From Pseudoalteromonas sp. T1lg88 (GTDB lineage: Bacteria; Pseudomonadota; Gammaproteobacteria; Enterobacterales; Alteromonadaceae), in contig NZ_PQCF01000002.1 in NCBI RefSeq assembly GCF_002964765.1, forward strand, positions 27,763-91,762: a DNA stretch of 64,000 bases. Direction: 5' to 3'. Both the position numbers and the translations under genes were made by a program. Shown here in pieces: positions 54,466 through 62,748 of this stretch. How positions within the stretch are numbered: the first letter of the stretch is position 1; the number at the start of each line of letters is the position of its first letter. The notes under the pieces were generated by a model. It did not search any database and was not told the origin of the DNA. It saw only the letters and a list, made by a program, of their open reading frames with translations.

Positions 54466-54595
54466 TTGATGTGCGGTATTCCTGTGTTTTACTTTCTAAA
54501 AAAGCATCAAAAAAATTTCAATGCCATGATTTTAAAGGTATTTGTTTTTATGTCATTTTAATGACACTGGTTTTGATTGCTTCCTAATGGCTGTA

Positions 54596-54624
54596 TTGGC
54601 GGCATTTTTCTCTATCATTATAAG
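54596..54624 (+). promoter_or_regulatory. Promoter of the CsrB-like RNA
   Basis: TTGGCG (54596-54601), a 17-base spacer, then TATAAG (54619-54624), fits a sigma-70 promoter. An alternative -10 is TATCAT at 54613-54618. The start of transcription should be at 54625-54631. Confidence 0.6.
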
Positions 54625-54957
54625 AGTCAGGAAGACAAGGGTGCAGGATGTACCGGGCCAAGGAAGGGATAGAGGCCAACAAAGCAAGGTGTTGCAGGAA
54701 TAGCAAGGGAATAGACGGTTAGGAAAGCCGTTCAGGGACTGGAGTACAGGAAGTACAGGGAAGGCTTGGAGCCTAGGAATAGCCAAGATGGCAAGTGGAC
54801 ACTTCAGGACGAAGCAGGAATTAGGGCACGGAGTGCTGTCGGTTAAGATAGGTAATCGAACCAGGAAGGTATAAGGACGACCATGGTGGTCAGCGATAGA
54901 GGATATCGCACAGGGAAGAGTTAGATTAGGGCGTGACCAGGGTCACGCCTTAGTTTT
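54625..54957 (+). ncRNA. csrB: CsrB-type regulatory RNA (CsrA/RsmA-sequestering)
   Basis: About 333 nt with 21 GGA triplets by direct count, many shown in hairpin loops: GTAC-AGGAA-GTAC, GCGATA-GAGGA-TATCGC, AAGT-GGAC-ACTT, GCAC-GGA-GTGC, TTGC-AGGAATA-GCAA. It ends with a perfect terminator stem GGCGTGACC / GGTCACGCC and TTAGTTTT. E. coli csrB (369 nt, about 18-22 GGA sites) lies in the same syd-csrB-yqcC location. It has a GacA-type box about 170 bases upstream of the start. Such RNAs titrate CsrA away from mRNAs. No protein-coding frame is supported. The start is estimated from the promoter. Confidence 0.88.
54930..54957 (+). terminator. Terminator of the CsrB-like RNA
   Basis: GGCGTGACC-AG-GGTCACGCC followed by TTAGTTTT, the last hairpin of the RNA. 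Confidence 0.85.
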
Positions 54958-54975
54958 ATGTCTTACATTTGCGCT

Positions 54976-55275
54976 TTATATTTTGTGTGGCGGAATGTCT
55001 TTGCCGTGCAGGCGCTCATTGTCCATATACAGCTTTCCTTGATACAAGCTCTCACCATCGCTCGAAAACTCAAACAGATAAGTGCTACGTATTCCCAACT
55101 TACCGTTAGTTAATATACCAATACGCCATTTTAGACAGGCCACACTGACAAGCTGAACACCCAGCTGTTGGCACTGATGCTGCGCATGTATCCGCGCCTG
55201 TTCAGCTAACTTGCGCTGATACCAAAATAAGCCGATCACCGCCGCGACCAGCATTAACATCCATAAAGTTGCCAC
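54976..55275 (-). CDS. DUF3301 family membrane-anchored protein
   Basis: 99 residues: one N-terminal membrane segment (LWMLMLVAAVIGLFWYQR) then a domain with HAQHQCQQLGVQLVSVACLK and YLFEFSSDGESLYQGKLYM, as in DUF3301. Function unknown. Its start codon overlaps the end of the DUF3549 gene by one base, so the two form a small operon. This pair lies between csrB and yqcC. Confidence 0.85.
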   Translation of the reverse strand: MATLWMLMLVAAVIGLFWYQRKLAEQARIHAQHQCQQLGVQLVSVACLKWRIGILTNGKLGIRSTYLFEFSSDGESLYQGKLYMDNERLHGKDIPPHKI

Positions 55276-56306
55276 TAAGAGAACAAGCCTCCAATTGCCC
55301 GCGACAGCGCTTCAGAGCGTTGCTCGCACCTTAACATGGCTAAGACATGGGGGCGCAGCGTTGGGATTGCAACGAGATCGGCAAAAAGGCTGGCAAAAAC
55401 AGGCTGTTCGGATTTGATTTGCGCACTTTTCTCCATAAAGGCGGCAAGGCGCTCCGGCGCTTGCAGGTGAGTCCATAAACGCCCGGCGATCACCTGACAA
55501 ATATCCGCATCTTCAGCCCAGTTCGATGCCAGGACGTCATCGATGGCGGCGCAACAGATGCCAGAAGCAGGAGCAAAGCTGATAGCACGCAGGCTGTCTA
55601 TCAACAAGGCTTTGTCATTTTTACCTAAGGCATGCTGTATCGATTGCTGTAGCATCTCTGCCACCTGTGTCGATACCTGAGCGTTTTCCAGTTGTGCCGC
55701 TAAAGGCTGGCGTACCTCGGCGGGAAGATGTTCCCAAGCGCTGCATAACCGCTGCTCGTTATCGCCTTGGTTTAAGCGCGCGGCAAAATCCGCCAGCCCT
55801 TGCACCGCTATGCTTTGCCACTGCTGCCAACCCAGTTTACCGCTGAAATACAGCTGCGTGTGCTCATAATACTGAGATGCACTTTGGCGTAGCTCTACCT
55901 TAATATGCGCATTAAAGGCTGCGCGCTTATTGGCATTGGGGGTAAACACATAAGGGTTGTTGTCGAGCTTGCTTTGCTCTTTTTCATCACCCAGTAATTG
56001 AGTCCCCACGGCTTCTAGCACCATGTTGGCGAAGTGATCGCGACTGGCGGAAACCAGTTTACTTTGCTCATCCAGTGGCAACTTTAAAAACCACACATAG
56101 GGCTCTGCGGAGGCCTTGGCATCCCAGAATTGTATGGCGAGTAGGGCATGCTGTGCCAAAGGGAAAGGATAAGCCTGCTTGGTTGACTCGATATCGGCAA
56201 AGGTGGCTTTATCTAGTTTCTGCACGCGACGGCCAATGTCGTACACCCGCCAGGTAGTACCTGCGGCGTCGAGTAGCTCGGCTAGGGTGGCAATATTTGC
56301 AGTCAT
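55275..56306 (-). CDS. DUF3549 family protein
   Basis: 343 residues, cytoplasmic, largely helical. The N-terminus LAELLDAAGTTWRVYDIGRR and HALLAIQFWDAKASAEPYVW match DUF3549, a family restricted to gammaproteobacteria. Function is unknown. It is transcribed with the DUF3301 gene and divergent from yqcC. Start ATG 56306. Confidence 0.88.
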   Translation of the reverse strand: MTANIATLAELLDAAGTTWRVYDIGRRVQKLDKATFADIESTKQAYPFPLAQHALLAIQFWDAKASAEPYVWFLKLPLDEQSKLVSASRDHFANMVLEAVGTQLLGDEKEQSKLDNNPYVFTPNANKRAAFNAHIKVELRQSASQYYEHTQLYFSGKLGWQQWQSIAVQGLADFAARLNQGDNEQRLCSAWEHLPAEVRQPLAAQLENAQVSTQVAEMLQQSIQHALGKNDKALLIDSLRAISFAPASGICCAAIDDVLASNWAEDADICQVIAGRLWTHLQAPERLAAFMEKSAQIKSEQPVFASLFADLVAIPTLRPHVLAMLRCEQRSEALSRAIGGLFS

Positions 56307-56409
56307 GGGCTGCTCCTGGAAATAAAATTCCGCAAATTATAGGCATATTGCGTCATCAACCCAAGGGAAATGCTATTATGGCGGCTGCTAAATTTTTTTA
56401 ATTCCTAGT

Positions 56410-56736
56410 ATGTACGATAAAACCGCGTCGCTGTTACAGCAGCTAGAAACTCAATTACAGGCACATAAATTGTGGCAAGCCGAACCCATAGATGCGCATT
56501 TGCTGCACTCTGGACAGCCCTTTTGCGTCGATACCCTGCGTTTTGAGCAGTGGTTGCAGTTTGTCTTTATCGTAAAAATGCGCGTCTTGGTACAAAATCG
56601 CGCCGTGCTGCCAAGTAGCATAGCGCTGACACCCATGGCCGAGGTACAGTGGCCCGGACGTTACTTGGACCTACATAAGGTGCTTACTGCTTTGGATCAG
56701 CATTTAAGTCACGATGCGGGTGGCACTTATGAGTGA
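56410..56736 (+). CDS. yqcC: YqcC family protein (DUF446)
   Basis: 108 residues, matching E. coli YqcC. It reads TASLLQQLETQLQAHKLWQ, then FEQWLQFVFIVKMRVLVQN and YLDLHKVLTALDQHL. The role is unknown, but the gene regularly precedes truC. Its last eight bases overlap the chosen truC start, which suggests translational coupling. Confidence 0.9.
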   Translation: MYDKTASLLQQLETQLQAHKLWQAEPIDAHLLHSGQPFCVDTLRFEQWLQFVFIVKMRVLVQNRAVLPSSIALTPMAEVQWPGRYLDLHKVLTALDQHLSHDAGGTYE

Positions 56737-57547
56737 GCAAACACAGTCGCATGAGATTGAGGTGCTGCCGGTTGAGCCCTTGGAGATCCTTTATCGCGAC
56801 GAGCATTTTATTGCTATCAATAAGCCGTCCGGCTTGCTGGTGCATCGCTCGCCCATAGACAAAAGAGAAACTCAGTTTGCGATGCAAATGCTGCGCGACC
56901 AAATAGGTCAGCATGTTTACCCTTTGCATCGTCTCGACAGGCCTACTTCAGGCGTCTTGTTGTTCGCCCTTAGCAGCGAAGCGGCGCGGGATGCGCAAAC
57001 TTTGTTTAGCGACAAGCTGATCTGTAAACGTTATTTGGCTTTAGTACGTGGCTTTGCACCAGAAGATAGGTTTATCGACCGGCCATTAAAAGAAAAGCTA
57101 GATAAAATTGCCGATAAGTTTGCCGACACCAATAAAGGGCCGCAAGAGGCGCAAACTCAGGTGCATTGCCTGCATCAGGCAAGCTTGCCAGTAAGCCTAG
57201 GGAAATTTCCCAGTGTGCGTTATTCGCTGGTGGAGTGTTGGCCGAAGACCGGGCGCAAGCATCAGATCCGTCGTCACCTTAACGGCATTAACCATCCCAT
57301 TATTAATGACGTAAACCACGGTGATAACACCCAAAACCACTTTTTTATTGACCATTTCGACTGCACCCGCCTTATGCTGTTTGCAACGGATCTGTACTTT
57401 GTGCATCCTTATACGCAAACAAGAATTCATATTCGTGCGCCCCTTGGCGAGCAGGCTTTGGCAATTTTTGCACGCTTGGGCTGGCCGCAAAGCGAAGAAA
57501 GTTATTATACCAAGGCTGTTAGCATGATGTTTAGCTCGCTAGAATGA
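56729..57547 (+). CDS. truC: tRNA pseudouridine(65) synthase TruC
   Basis: 272 residues of RluA-type pseudouridine synthase. The catalytic aspartate is in HRLDRPTSGVLLF, and GRKHQIRRHLNGI is conserved. It modifies U65 in tRNA-Ile and tRNA-Asp in E. coli. ATG 56729 was preferred over 56714 because it begins within the yqcC end with GGGTGG upstream. Oddly, the last residues (about YTKAVSMMFSSLE) and the stop are encoded by a family A repeat element (57507-57571). The neighbouring yqcA starts 41 bases later. Confidence 0.93.
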   Translation: MSEQTQSHEIEVLPVEPLEILYRDEHFIAINKPSGLLVHRSPIDKRETQFAMQMLRDQIGQHVYPLHRLDRPTSGVLLFALSSEAARDAQTLFSDKLICKRYLALVRGFAPEDRFIDRPLKEKLDKIADKFADTNKGPQEAQTQVHCLHQASLPVSLGKFPSVRYSLVECWPKTGRKHQIRRHLNGINHPIINDVNHGDNTQNHFFIDHFDCTRLMLFATDLYFVHPYTQTRIHIRAPLGEQALAIFARLGWPQSEESYYTKAVSMMFSSLE

Positions 57548-57571
57548 TTAGCTATTTAAGTGAATTGGTAT
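57507..57571. repeat. Miniature palindromic element (family A, short copy) at the truC 3' end
   Basis: The ends are ATACCAA (57507-57513) and GAATTGGTAT (57562-57571). Positions 57524-57572 match 178-226 and its border at 46 of 48 bases by eye. It is 65 bases, lacking the central hairpin of the full element. It supplies the truC stop codon and C-terminal residues. Confidence 0.75.
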
Positions 57572-57588
57572 TATGTAAAGGACCATAA

Positions 57589-58032
57589 ATGGCAACCATA
57601 AGTATTTTTTACGGCAGTGTGTATGGCGCCGCCGAACGTCTTGCCGAAACCCTCAGTGCTCATATTAACGAGTTGGGCGGCAGTGCTAAGCTAGTAGATA
57701 ACCCTCAGGTGGAAGATATTATTGCCGCCGAACAGATTTTGGTGGTCACTTCGACCACGGGGCAGGGCGACTTGCCGGATAACATCTTGCCACTGTATTT
57801 AGGTTTGCAAGATCAGTTTCCGCTACTGGGTGCTAAACCTTGTGCAGTGATTGCCCTTGGCGATAGCAGTTATGGCGAGACTTTTTGCGGCGGTGGACGC
57901 CAGTTTGAAGAGCTCCTTATTGAGCTACAAGGCAAGATTATCCAACCACGCTTGGATATTGATGCCATGGTTGATTTTGAGCCCGAGCCTGTCGCTCTGT
58001 CTTGGGTGGAGCGCTTGGTAGCGCAATCTTAA
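57589..58032 (+). CDS. yqcA: Flavodoxin YqcA
   Basis: 147 residues, flavodoxin fold. The FMN phosphate loop is GSVYGAAERLAE. Later come STTGQGDLPDN and GDSSYGETFCGGGRQFEELL. A short-chain electron carrier of uncertain partner; in E. coli it follows truC. Start ATG 57589 with AAAGGA (57577-57582). Third gene of yqcC-truC-yqcA. Confidence 0.92.
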   Translation: MATISIFYGSVYGAAERLAETLSAHINELGGSAKLVDNPQVEDIIAAEQILVVTSTTGQGDLPDNILPLYLGLQDQFPLLGAKPCAVIALGDSSYGETFCGGGRQFEELLIELQGKIIQPRLDIDAMVDFEPEPVALSWVERLVAQS

Positions 58033-58060
58033 GCAGGTAATAAACTACTCTTTAAATTAA

Positions 58061-58087
58061 AAAAAAGCGCTCAAGGAGCGCTTTTTT
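58061..58087. terminator. Bidirectional terminator between yqcA and mltD
   Basis: Stem AAAAAAGCGCT / AGCGCTTTTTT with a five-base loop. Confidence 0.88.
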
Positions 58088-58097
58088 CGTTCATAAA

Positions 58098-59660
58098 TTA
58101 CCCGCGTTTTACATCGACAATCAGTTTGAGTTTTTGCCCAGGCTGCAGGTATTTTTTGCTGTCCAGTTTATTCCACTTTTGAATGTCGCTGACGCGCAGA
58201 CCAAACTGCGAGGCGATACGCGAGAGGGAATCACCACGGCGCACCTTGTAGGTGATGGTGCGGTTAACACTTTTAACGGCCCCCGAGTTGGCCGCCTGGC
58301 GAATTTTTAACTTTTGTCCCAGGCGCAGCACCGCATTGTCTTTAAGGTTATTCCAGGCTTTAAGCTGGGCTACTGTCACATCATATTCGCGACTGAGATC
58401 CCACAGGGTATCGCCGGATTTCACCGTATGGCTTCGGGTCACACTTGAACCGCCATTAACAGCCAAACGTACACGCTCGGGTAGATGGGCGGCACCCTGG
58501 TCCGATAAGGGGATCATCAGGGTCTGGCCGACGCGGATATTGGTGGACGATAAGGAGTTAAGGCTTTGAATGGCTTTAACATTGGTGTTGTGCTTGCGGG
58601 CAATCAAGGACAGGCTGTCGCCGGAGCGCACAGCATACTGTTGCCAGCGCATGCGGTCTTTGAGTTGTGCCGTCGCCAGACGCTTCTCGAAGCGCTCTAT
58701 GCTATCGAGCGGCAGTAATAAATGATGTGGCCCTTCAGGGTCGCTGGCCCAGCGGTTAAAAGCTGGATTCAGGCGGTATAGCTCCGACAAGGAAATGCCC
58801 GCCATTTTTGCTGCCATCTCAAGATCGATTTGCGTACCGGCATCGACGCGGTCAACGACCTGGGCGTTAACGATTTTATTCCAACGTACACCAAACTCAT
58901 CCTGACGCTTTAGCAAGTCGGCAAGGGCCAACAGCTTAGGCACATAGGCGGTGGTTTCTTTAGGTAGCTCTAAGGACCAGAAGTCGGTAGGTAAGTGTTT
59001 GCGACGGTTCTTTTTAATGGCGCGCATCACCCGGCCTTCGCCCGAGTTATAGGCGGCGATGGCGTTAAGCCAATCGCCCTCAAGGGTTTTGTGCAAATAT
59101 GACAGGTAATCTAGAGCCGCGCGCGTCGACTCGGGAATATCGCGACGACCGTCGTACCACCAGTTTTGCTTTAAGCCGAAACGCTTGCCTGTTTGCGGCA
59201 TAAATTGCCAGATACCACTGGCGCTGCGATGGGAGTAGCCATAGGGGTCAAAGGCACTTTCAACTATGGGCAGCAGGGCGATTTCGATGGGCATCTGCCG
59301 CTTTTCCACTTCTTCAACTATGTAGTAAAGATACGGTTCGGCGCGTTGTGAGATGCGATCCAGATAGGCTTGATGACGGGCATAATAATTACGCTCGGTC
59401 ACCACAGGGCGATTTTGTGGTATGTCGATAGAGAGCTGGAAGCGAATGCGCTCCCATACATCATCAAAAACGGGTGCCGGCTCTTCGCTGTCGGCCTCAA
59501 GCTGCTGCCCATCATCGAGCAGATCTAGGGTGAGCGCTTCACTTATTTCTTGCGGGCTGGCGCCATTATCCGGTAATTGTGCCACCGGAGTGGTCTCGGT
59601 TGCCGTACAGCCCGTTAATAGTGCCAACAACAATGCCAGCGAATAGGTAATCTTGTTCAT
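58098..59660 (-). CDS. mltD: Membrane-bound lytic murein transglycosylase D
   Basis: 520 residues. A lipoprotein signal (LALLTGC, Cys18) anchors it to the outer membrane. A lytic transglycosylase domain (about residues 105-230) has the catalytic glutamate in IVESAFDPYGYS and SASGIWQFMPQTGKRFGL. Three LysM repeats of about 43 residues each (starting near residues 342, 414 and 472) bind peptidoglycan. E. coli MltD has two LysM modules, so this protein has an additional one. It precedes gloB, as in E. coli. Confidence 0.95.
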   Translation of the reverse strand: MNKITYSLALLLALLTGCTATETTPVAQLPDNGASPQEISEALTLDLLDDGQQLEADSEEPAPVFDDVWERIRFQLSIDIPQNRPVVTERNYYARHQAYLDRISQRAEPYLYYIVEEVEKRQMPIEIALLPIVESAFDPYGYSHRSASGIWQFMPQTGKRFGLKQNWWYDGRRDIPESTRAALDYLSYLHKTLEGDWLNAIAAYNSGEGRVMRAIKKNRRKHLPTDFWSLELPKETTAYVPKLLALADLLKRQDEFGVRWNKIVNAQVVDRVDAGTQIDLEMAAKMAGISLSELYRLNPAFNRWASDPEGPHHLLLPLDSIERFEKRLATAQLKDRMRWQQYAVRSGDSLSLIARKHNTNVKAIQSLNSLSSTNIRVGQTLMIPLSDQGAAHLPERVRLAVNGGSSVTRSHTVKSGDTLWDLSREYDVTVAQLKAWNNLKDNAVLRLGQKLKIRQAANSGAVKSVNRTITYKVRRGDSLSRIASQFGLRVSDIQKWNKLDSKKYLQPGQKLKLIVDVKRG

Positions 59661-59752
59661 GAACCGTTAATTTTTGCAAAAACTGCGCGCATACTAGCAA
59701 AAAGTTATGAGCGTAGACAAATTTTGCACAGTTTGCCGAGCTCGCAATGGCC

Positions 59753-60517
59753 TTAGAAGTTATCCTTCCAGGCGCGCAGGGCGGCAAACTTGGCCGCCGC
59801 ATCGTCCTGTTGTGGCCGATATTGCGGGGGAAGGGCGCTCAGGGCTATTTCATCGGCACGCAAAAATGGATTGATGCGTTTTTCCAGGCCTATGGTGCTC
59901 GGCAAGGTGTTTAGATCCTGCTCACGCTTGGCCTCGACCTGGCGCTTGTAGACTAAGACATCGGCATTATTGGGCTGACTGGCAGCAGCAAACTGCATAT
60001 TGGCCTGCGTATATTCATGGGTGCAATAAACTTGTGTGTTGTCATCTAATGCCCGAAAAACCTGCATTGATTGCCACATCTGCTCGGCGCTGCCTTCAAA
60101 CAGACGCCCACAACCGCCGCTAAACAGGGTGTCACCGCAGAAAACCAGGCCGACTCCGATATAACAAATATGATCAAGCGTGTGTCCCGGGGTGGTACGA
60201 ACTCTAAAGTCGTATCCAAGCACGCTTAGCGTATCGCCGTCGCCAAGCGCGACATCGACATGGGTAAAGGGACTGTTTTTAGGCCCGTACACTGTGATTT
60301 GTGGATAGGCCTGTTTGAGTGCCTCCACCCCTGTGGTGTGATCCCAGTGATGGTGGGTAATAAGGATGGCGGCCAGAGTTTTGCCTTGCTCCTTAAGGTA
60401 GTCAAAAACCGCATCTGCAAGGCCTGGATCGACGACCACTACCTGTTTATTATCGCTACCTTGTAGCGCCCAAATATAATTATCCTTGTAGGCTTTTATT
60501 GCCTCTACTTGCACCAT
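59753..60517 (-). CDS. gloB: Hydroxyacylglutathione hydrolase (glyoxalase II)
   Basis: 254 residues (E. coli has 251). Hydrolyses S-lactoylglutathione to D-lactate and glutathione. The metal motif THHHWDH and later GHTLDHICYIG, FCGDTLFSGGCGR and CTHEYTQANMQFA are complete for two metal ions. Divergent from the methyltransferase gene by 52 bases; same neighbour as in E. coli (gloB-yafS). Confidence 0.95.
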   Translation of the reverse strand: MVQVEAIKAYKDNYIWALQGSDNKQVVVVDPGLADAVFDYLKEQGKTLAAILITHHHWDHTTGVEALKQAYPQITVYGPKNSPFTHVDVALGDGDTLSVLGYDFRVRTTPGHTLDHICYIGVGLVFCGDTLFSGGCGRLFEGSAEQMWQSMQVFRALDDNTQVYCTHEYTQANMQFAAASQPNNADVLVYKRQVEAKREQDLNTLPSTIGLEKRINPFLRADEIALSALPPQYRPQQDDAAAKFAALRAWKDNF

Positions 60518-60569
60518 GGGCCATTGCTCTATATCGTTAACATATTCATTAGTATAACGAGCTAATTGT

Positions 60570-61343
60570 GTGAAACCAGCACTGAGTTTGCAAAGACATC
60601 CGCCGCCCCATGCCTGGGGGCAGTTTCCTCATGGCGAGTATCTGCAAAGCGATATTGAACGCAAGATGCAGCCTTGGCTGGAGCGCATGTTTGGCTATCA
60701 CCTGTTGAAAATAGGTGATCTCAGCGTGCAATTGGATACTTCCGCCAGTCCCATCAAGCACCAGGTTGGAGTGGCGGCGCGTACGCCAAAGGCCGGGGTG
60801 ATTGCCGAGGTGGATGAGTTGCCCTTTGCCGAGGGCAGTGTTGATGCCTGTGTTTTAAGCCTGTGCCTGGAATACAACACAGATCCCCACCATATACTCA
60901 GGGAAGCCCATCGCACCCTGATAGCCGGTGGCTATATAGTTATTACCGGTTTTAATCCTCTTAGTTTCTGTGGCTTAGCCAGTTTGATGCCTTTTAGCCG
61001 AAAAAAATTACCCTGGAGCGGTCGTTTCTTTACCCCCTCAAGGGTTAAAGACTGGCTGGATTTACTGGGGTTTGAATTGGTTGCCGAGGAGCGTTTTTTG
61101 CACGCCTCTTTAGCGCGTGGCTCACGGTTATCCCGCTTTGCTCGCTGGCGCAGCTTTTGCCGTCATTATCTAAAACCCATGGGCAGTGTCTATATGCTGG
61201 TGGCGCGCAAAAGAGTGACACCTTTGACGCCAATCAAACCCAAGTGGCAGGCTCGTCCAACCTTTAAGCCTGCCATCAAGGGAGTGGAGGTGAGTCGCCG
61301 AGGACGTACCAACAAAACCTTAAAGGACCAGCGCCCCCTGTAG
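60570..61343 (+). CDS. yafS: SAM-dependent methyltransferase, YafS type
   Basis: 257 residues. The class I methyltransferase core is less canonical, but DELPFAEGSVDACVLSLCLE, REAHRTLIAGGYIVITGFNP and SRVKDWLDLLGFELV match the YafS family. The substrate is unknown. GTG start 60570, with GAG upstream. The basic tail (SRRGRTNKTLKDQRP) is unusually long. Its final 24 bases overlap the end of the next gene on the other strand. The position between gloB and rnhA fits E. coli yafS. Confidence 0.85.
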   Translation: MKPALSLQRHPPPHAWGQFPHGEYLQSDIERKMQPWLERMFGYHLLKIGDLSVQLDTSASPIKHQVGVAARTPKAGVIAEVDELPFAEGSVDACVLSLCLEYNTDPHHILREAHRTLIAGGYIVITGFNPLSFCGLASLMPFSRKKLPWSGRFFTPSRVKDWLDLLGFELVAEERFLHASLARGSRLSRFARWRSFCRHYLKPMGSVYMLVARKRVTPLTPIKPKWQARPTFKPAIKGVEVSRRGRTNKTLKDQRPL

Positions 61344-62117
61344 ATTAAAGGGCACGGCGATATCCATCAGTCTTGGCTTGTTCAGGCTGGCATCTCGCAA
61401 TTGGCGTTGGGCGATAAAATCCTCTTTGTGCTGTTGCAAATGCACATTTGCCTGGCGTTGCTCTAAGATAGTACTGTGGCAATCCAGGGCGCGGTCATTG
61501 GGCTGATAATCATGACAAACCCACACCTTGGTGTGCCCGGGTAGGGCCAGCAGGCGAGTGATGGAGTCATACAGCTGTGCTGCACTGCCATTGGGAAAAT
61601 CGCAACGGGCGCTGCCGGAGTCCGGCATAAACAGGGTGTCGCCAATAAACACCTGATTATTGCAATAGAGGCTAATGCCATCGGGCGTGTGGCCCGGGGT
61701 GGCAATAATCTCAATATTCAGGTCACCCAGAGCTAAAATATCGCCGTCTTTAACATGCACATCGAATTGCGAGCCATCGGTGGCGCAGTCCAGTTGATAG
61801 ATGGGTTTCAGGGTTTGTTGCACTTCGGTGATATGCTCGCTGACCACGATTTTCCCGTGACTGTGCTGGCGCAGATAGGCGCAGGCGCTGAGGTGATCGG
61901 CATGAACATGGGTTTCAATGATCCATTGCAGTTGTAACTGATGCTTATTGATATAAGCCAGCAGCTTGTCGGCGCTGCTATAGCTGAGGGTATGCGACTC
62001 GCTGTTATAGTCGGCGACGGCGTCTATCACCGCCGCGACCTTAGTATGGGCGCAATAAAGAATGTAACTCAGGGTGTTACTGTCATCATGGAAAAAGGGA
62101 ATGACCTTGAGTGACAT
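61320..62117 (-). CDS. Metallo-beta-lactamase-fold hydrolase, persulfide dioxygenase (ETHE1/Blh)-like
   Basis: 265 residues. The metal motif is THVHADHLSA. A GHTPDGISLYCNN stretch follows, then FIGDTLFMPDSGSARCDFPN, which is nearly the signature of persulfide dioxygenase-like enzymes (RCDFPxGxA). These oxidise glutathione persulfide with a single iron, unlike GloB. It is inserted between yafS and rnhA, so two MBL genes flank one methyltransferase here, an arrangement not seen in E. coli. It is convergent with yafS. Function is inferred from family resemblance. Confidence 0.82.
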   Translation of the reverse strand: MSLKVIPFFHDDSNTLSYILYCAHTKVAAVIDAVADYNSESHTLSYSSADKLLAYINKHQLQLQWIIETHVHADHLSACAYLRQHSHGKIVVSEHITEVQQTLKPIYQLDCATDGSQFDVHVKDGDILALGDLNIEIIATPGHTPDGISLYCNNQVFIGDTLFMPDSGSARCDFPNGSAAQLYDSITRLLALPGHTKVWVCHDYQPNDRALDCHSTILEQRQANVHLQQHKEDFIAQRQLRDASLNKPRLMDIAVPFNLQGALVL

Positions 62118-62217
62118 AGTTATTCCAAAATTAGTTATAAGTTATATCCATTCGTTATATAACATTCACACCCTTGAGTAAAGTTAGCCTCGGCTAACGG
62201 CGGCGGCATCTTTGGGA

Positions 62218-62682
62218 CTAACCTTGGTAGCCCTCATCCACCAATAAATTATGGCTCATGGCCGCGTCACGGGCTAAATCATCAACGATTTCATTTTCAT
62301 CATGGCCGCTGTGACCCTTTACCCAGTGCCAGCTTACCTGGTGCGCAGTACGAGCTGCATCAAGACGTTGCCATAGGTCGACATTCTTTACCGGCTGTTT
62401 ATTGGCGGTGCGCCAGTTACGCTTCTTCCAATTGTCTATCCAACTTTCAATGCCTTGTTTGACGTATTGGCTGTCGGTGGTGATATCGACATGACAGGGG
62501 CGTTTAAGGGATTCAAGGGCGACAATGGCCGCAAGTAGCTCCATACGATTATTGGTGGTGTTCTTATAGCCCTGGCTGAGCGTCTTTTGATGTTCTCCGT
62601 AGCGTAATAACACGCCGTAGCCGCCCGGTCCGGGATTACCTAAACAGGAGCCGTCGGTATAAATTTCTACGCTTTTTTGCAC
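62218..62682 (-). CDS. rnhA: Ribonuclease HI
   Basis: 154 residues (E. coli has 155). Cleaves the RNA strand of RNA/DNA hybrids. The catalytic set is visible: D10 ([15 protein letters not shown]), E48 (NNRMELLAA), D70 (TTDSQYV) and D134 (NEIVDDLAR). GTG start 62682 with AAGG upstream. Divergent from dnaQ with 66 bases between, as in E. coli. Confidence 0.97.
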   Translation of the reverse strand: MQKSVEIYTDGSCLGNPGPGGYGVLLRYGEHQKTLSQGYKNTTNNRMELLAAIVALESLKRPCHVDITTDSQYVKQGIESWIDNWKKRNWRTANKQPVKNVDLWQRLDAARTAHQVSWHWVKGHSGHDENEIVDDLARDAAMSHNLLVDEGYQG

Positions 62683-62748
62683 GCTTTACCTTGTTATTAT
62701 GTACAATGTCCGAAGCAGCAAAGATAGCAAATATGAGCGTAAACTGAT

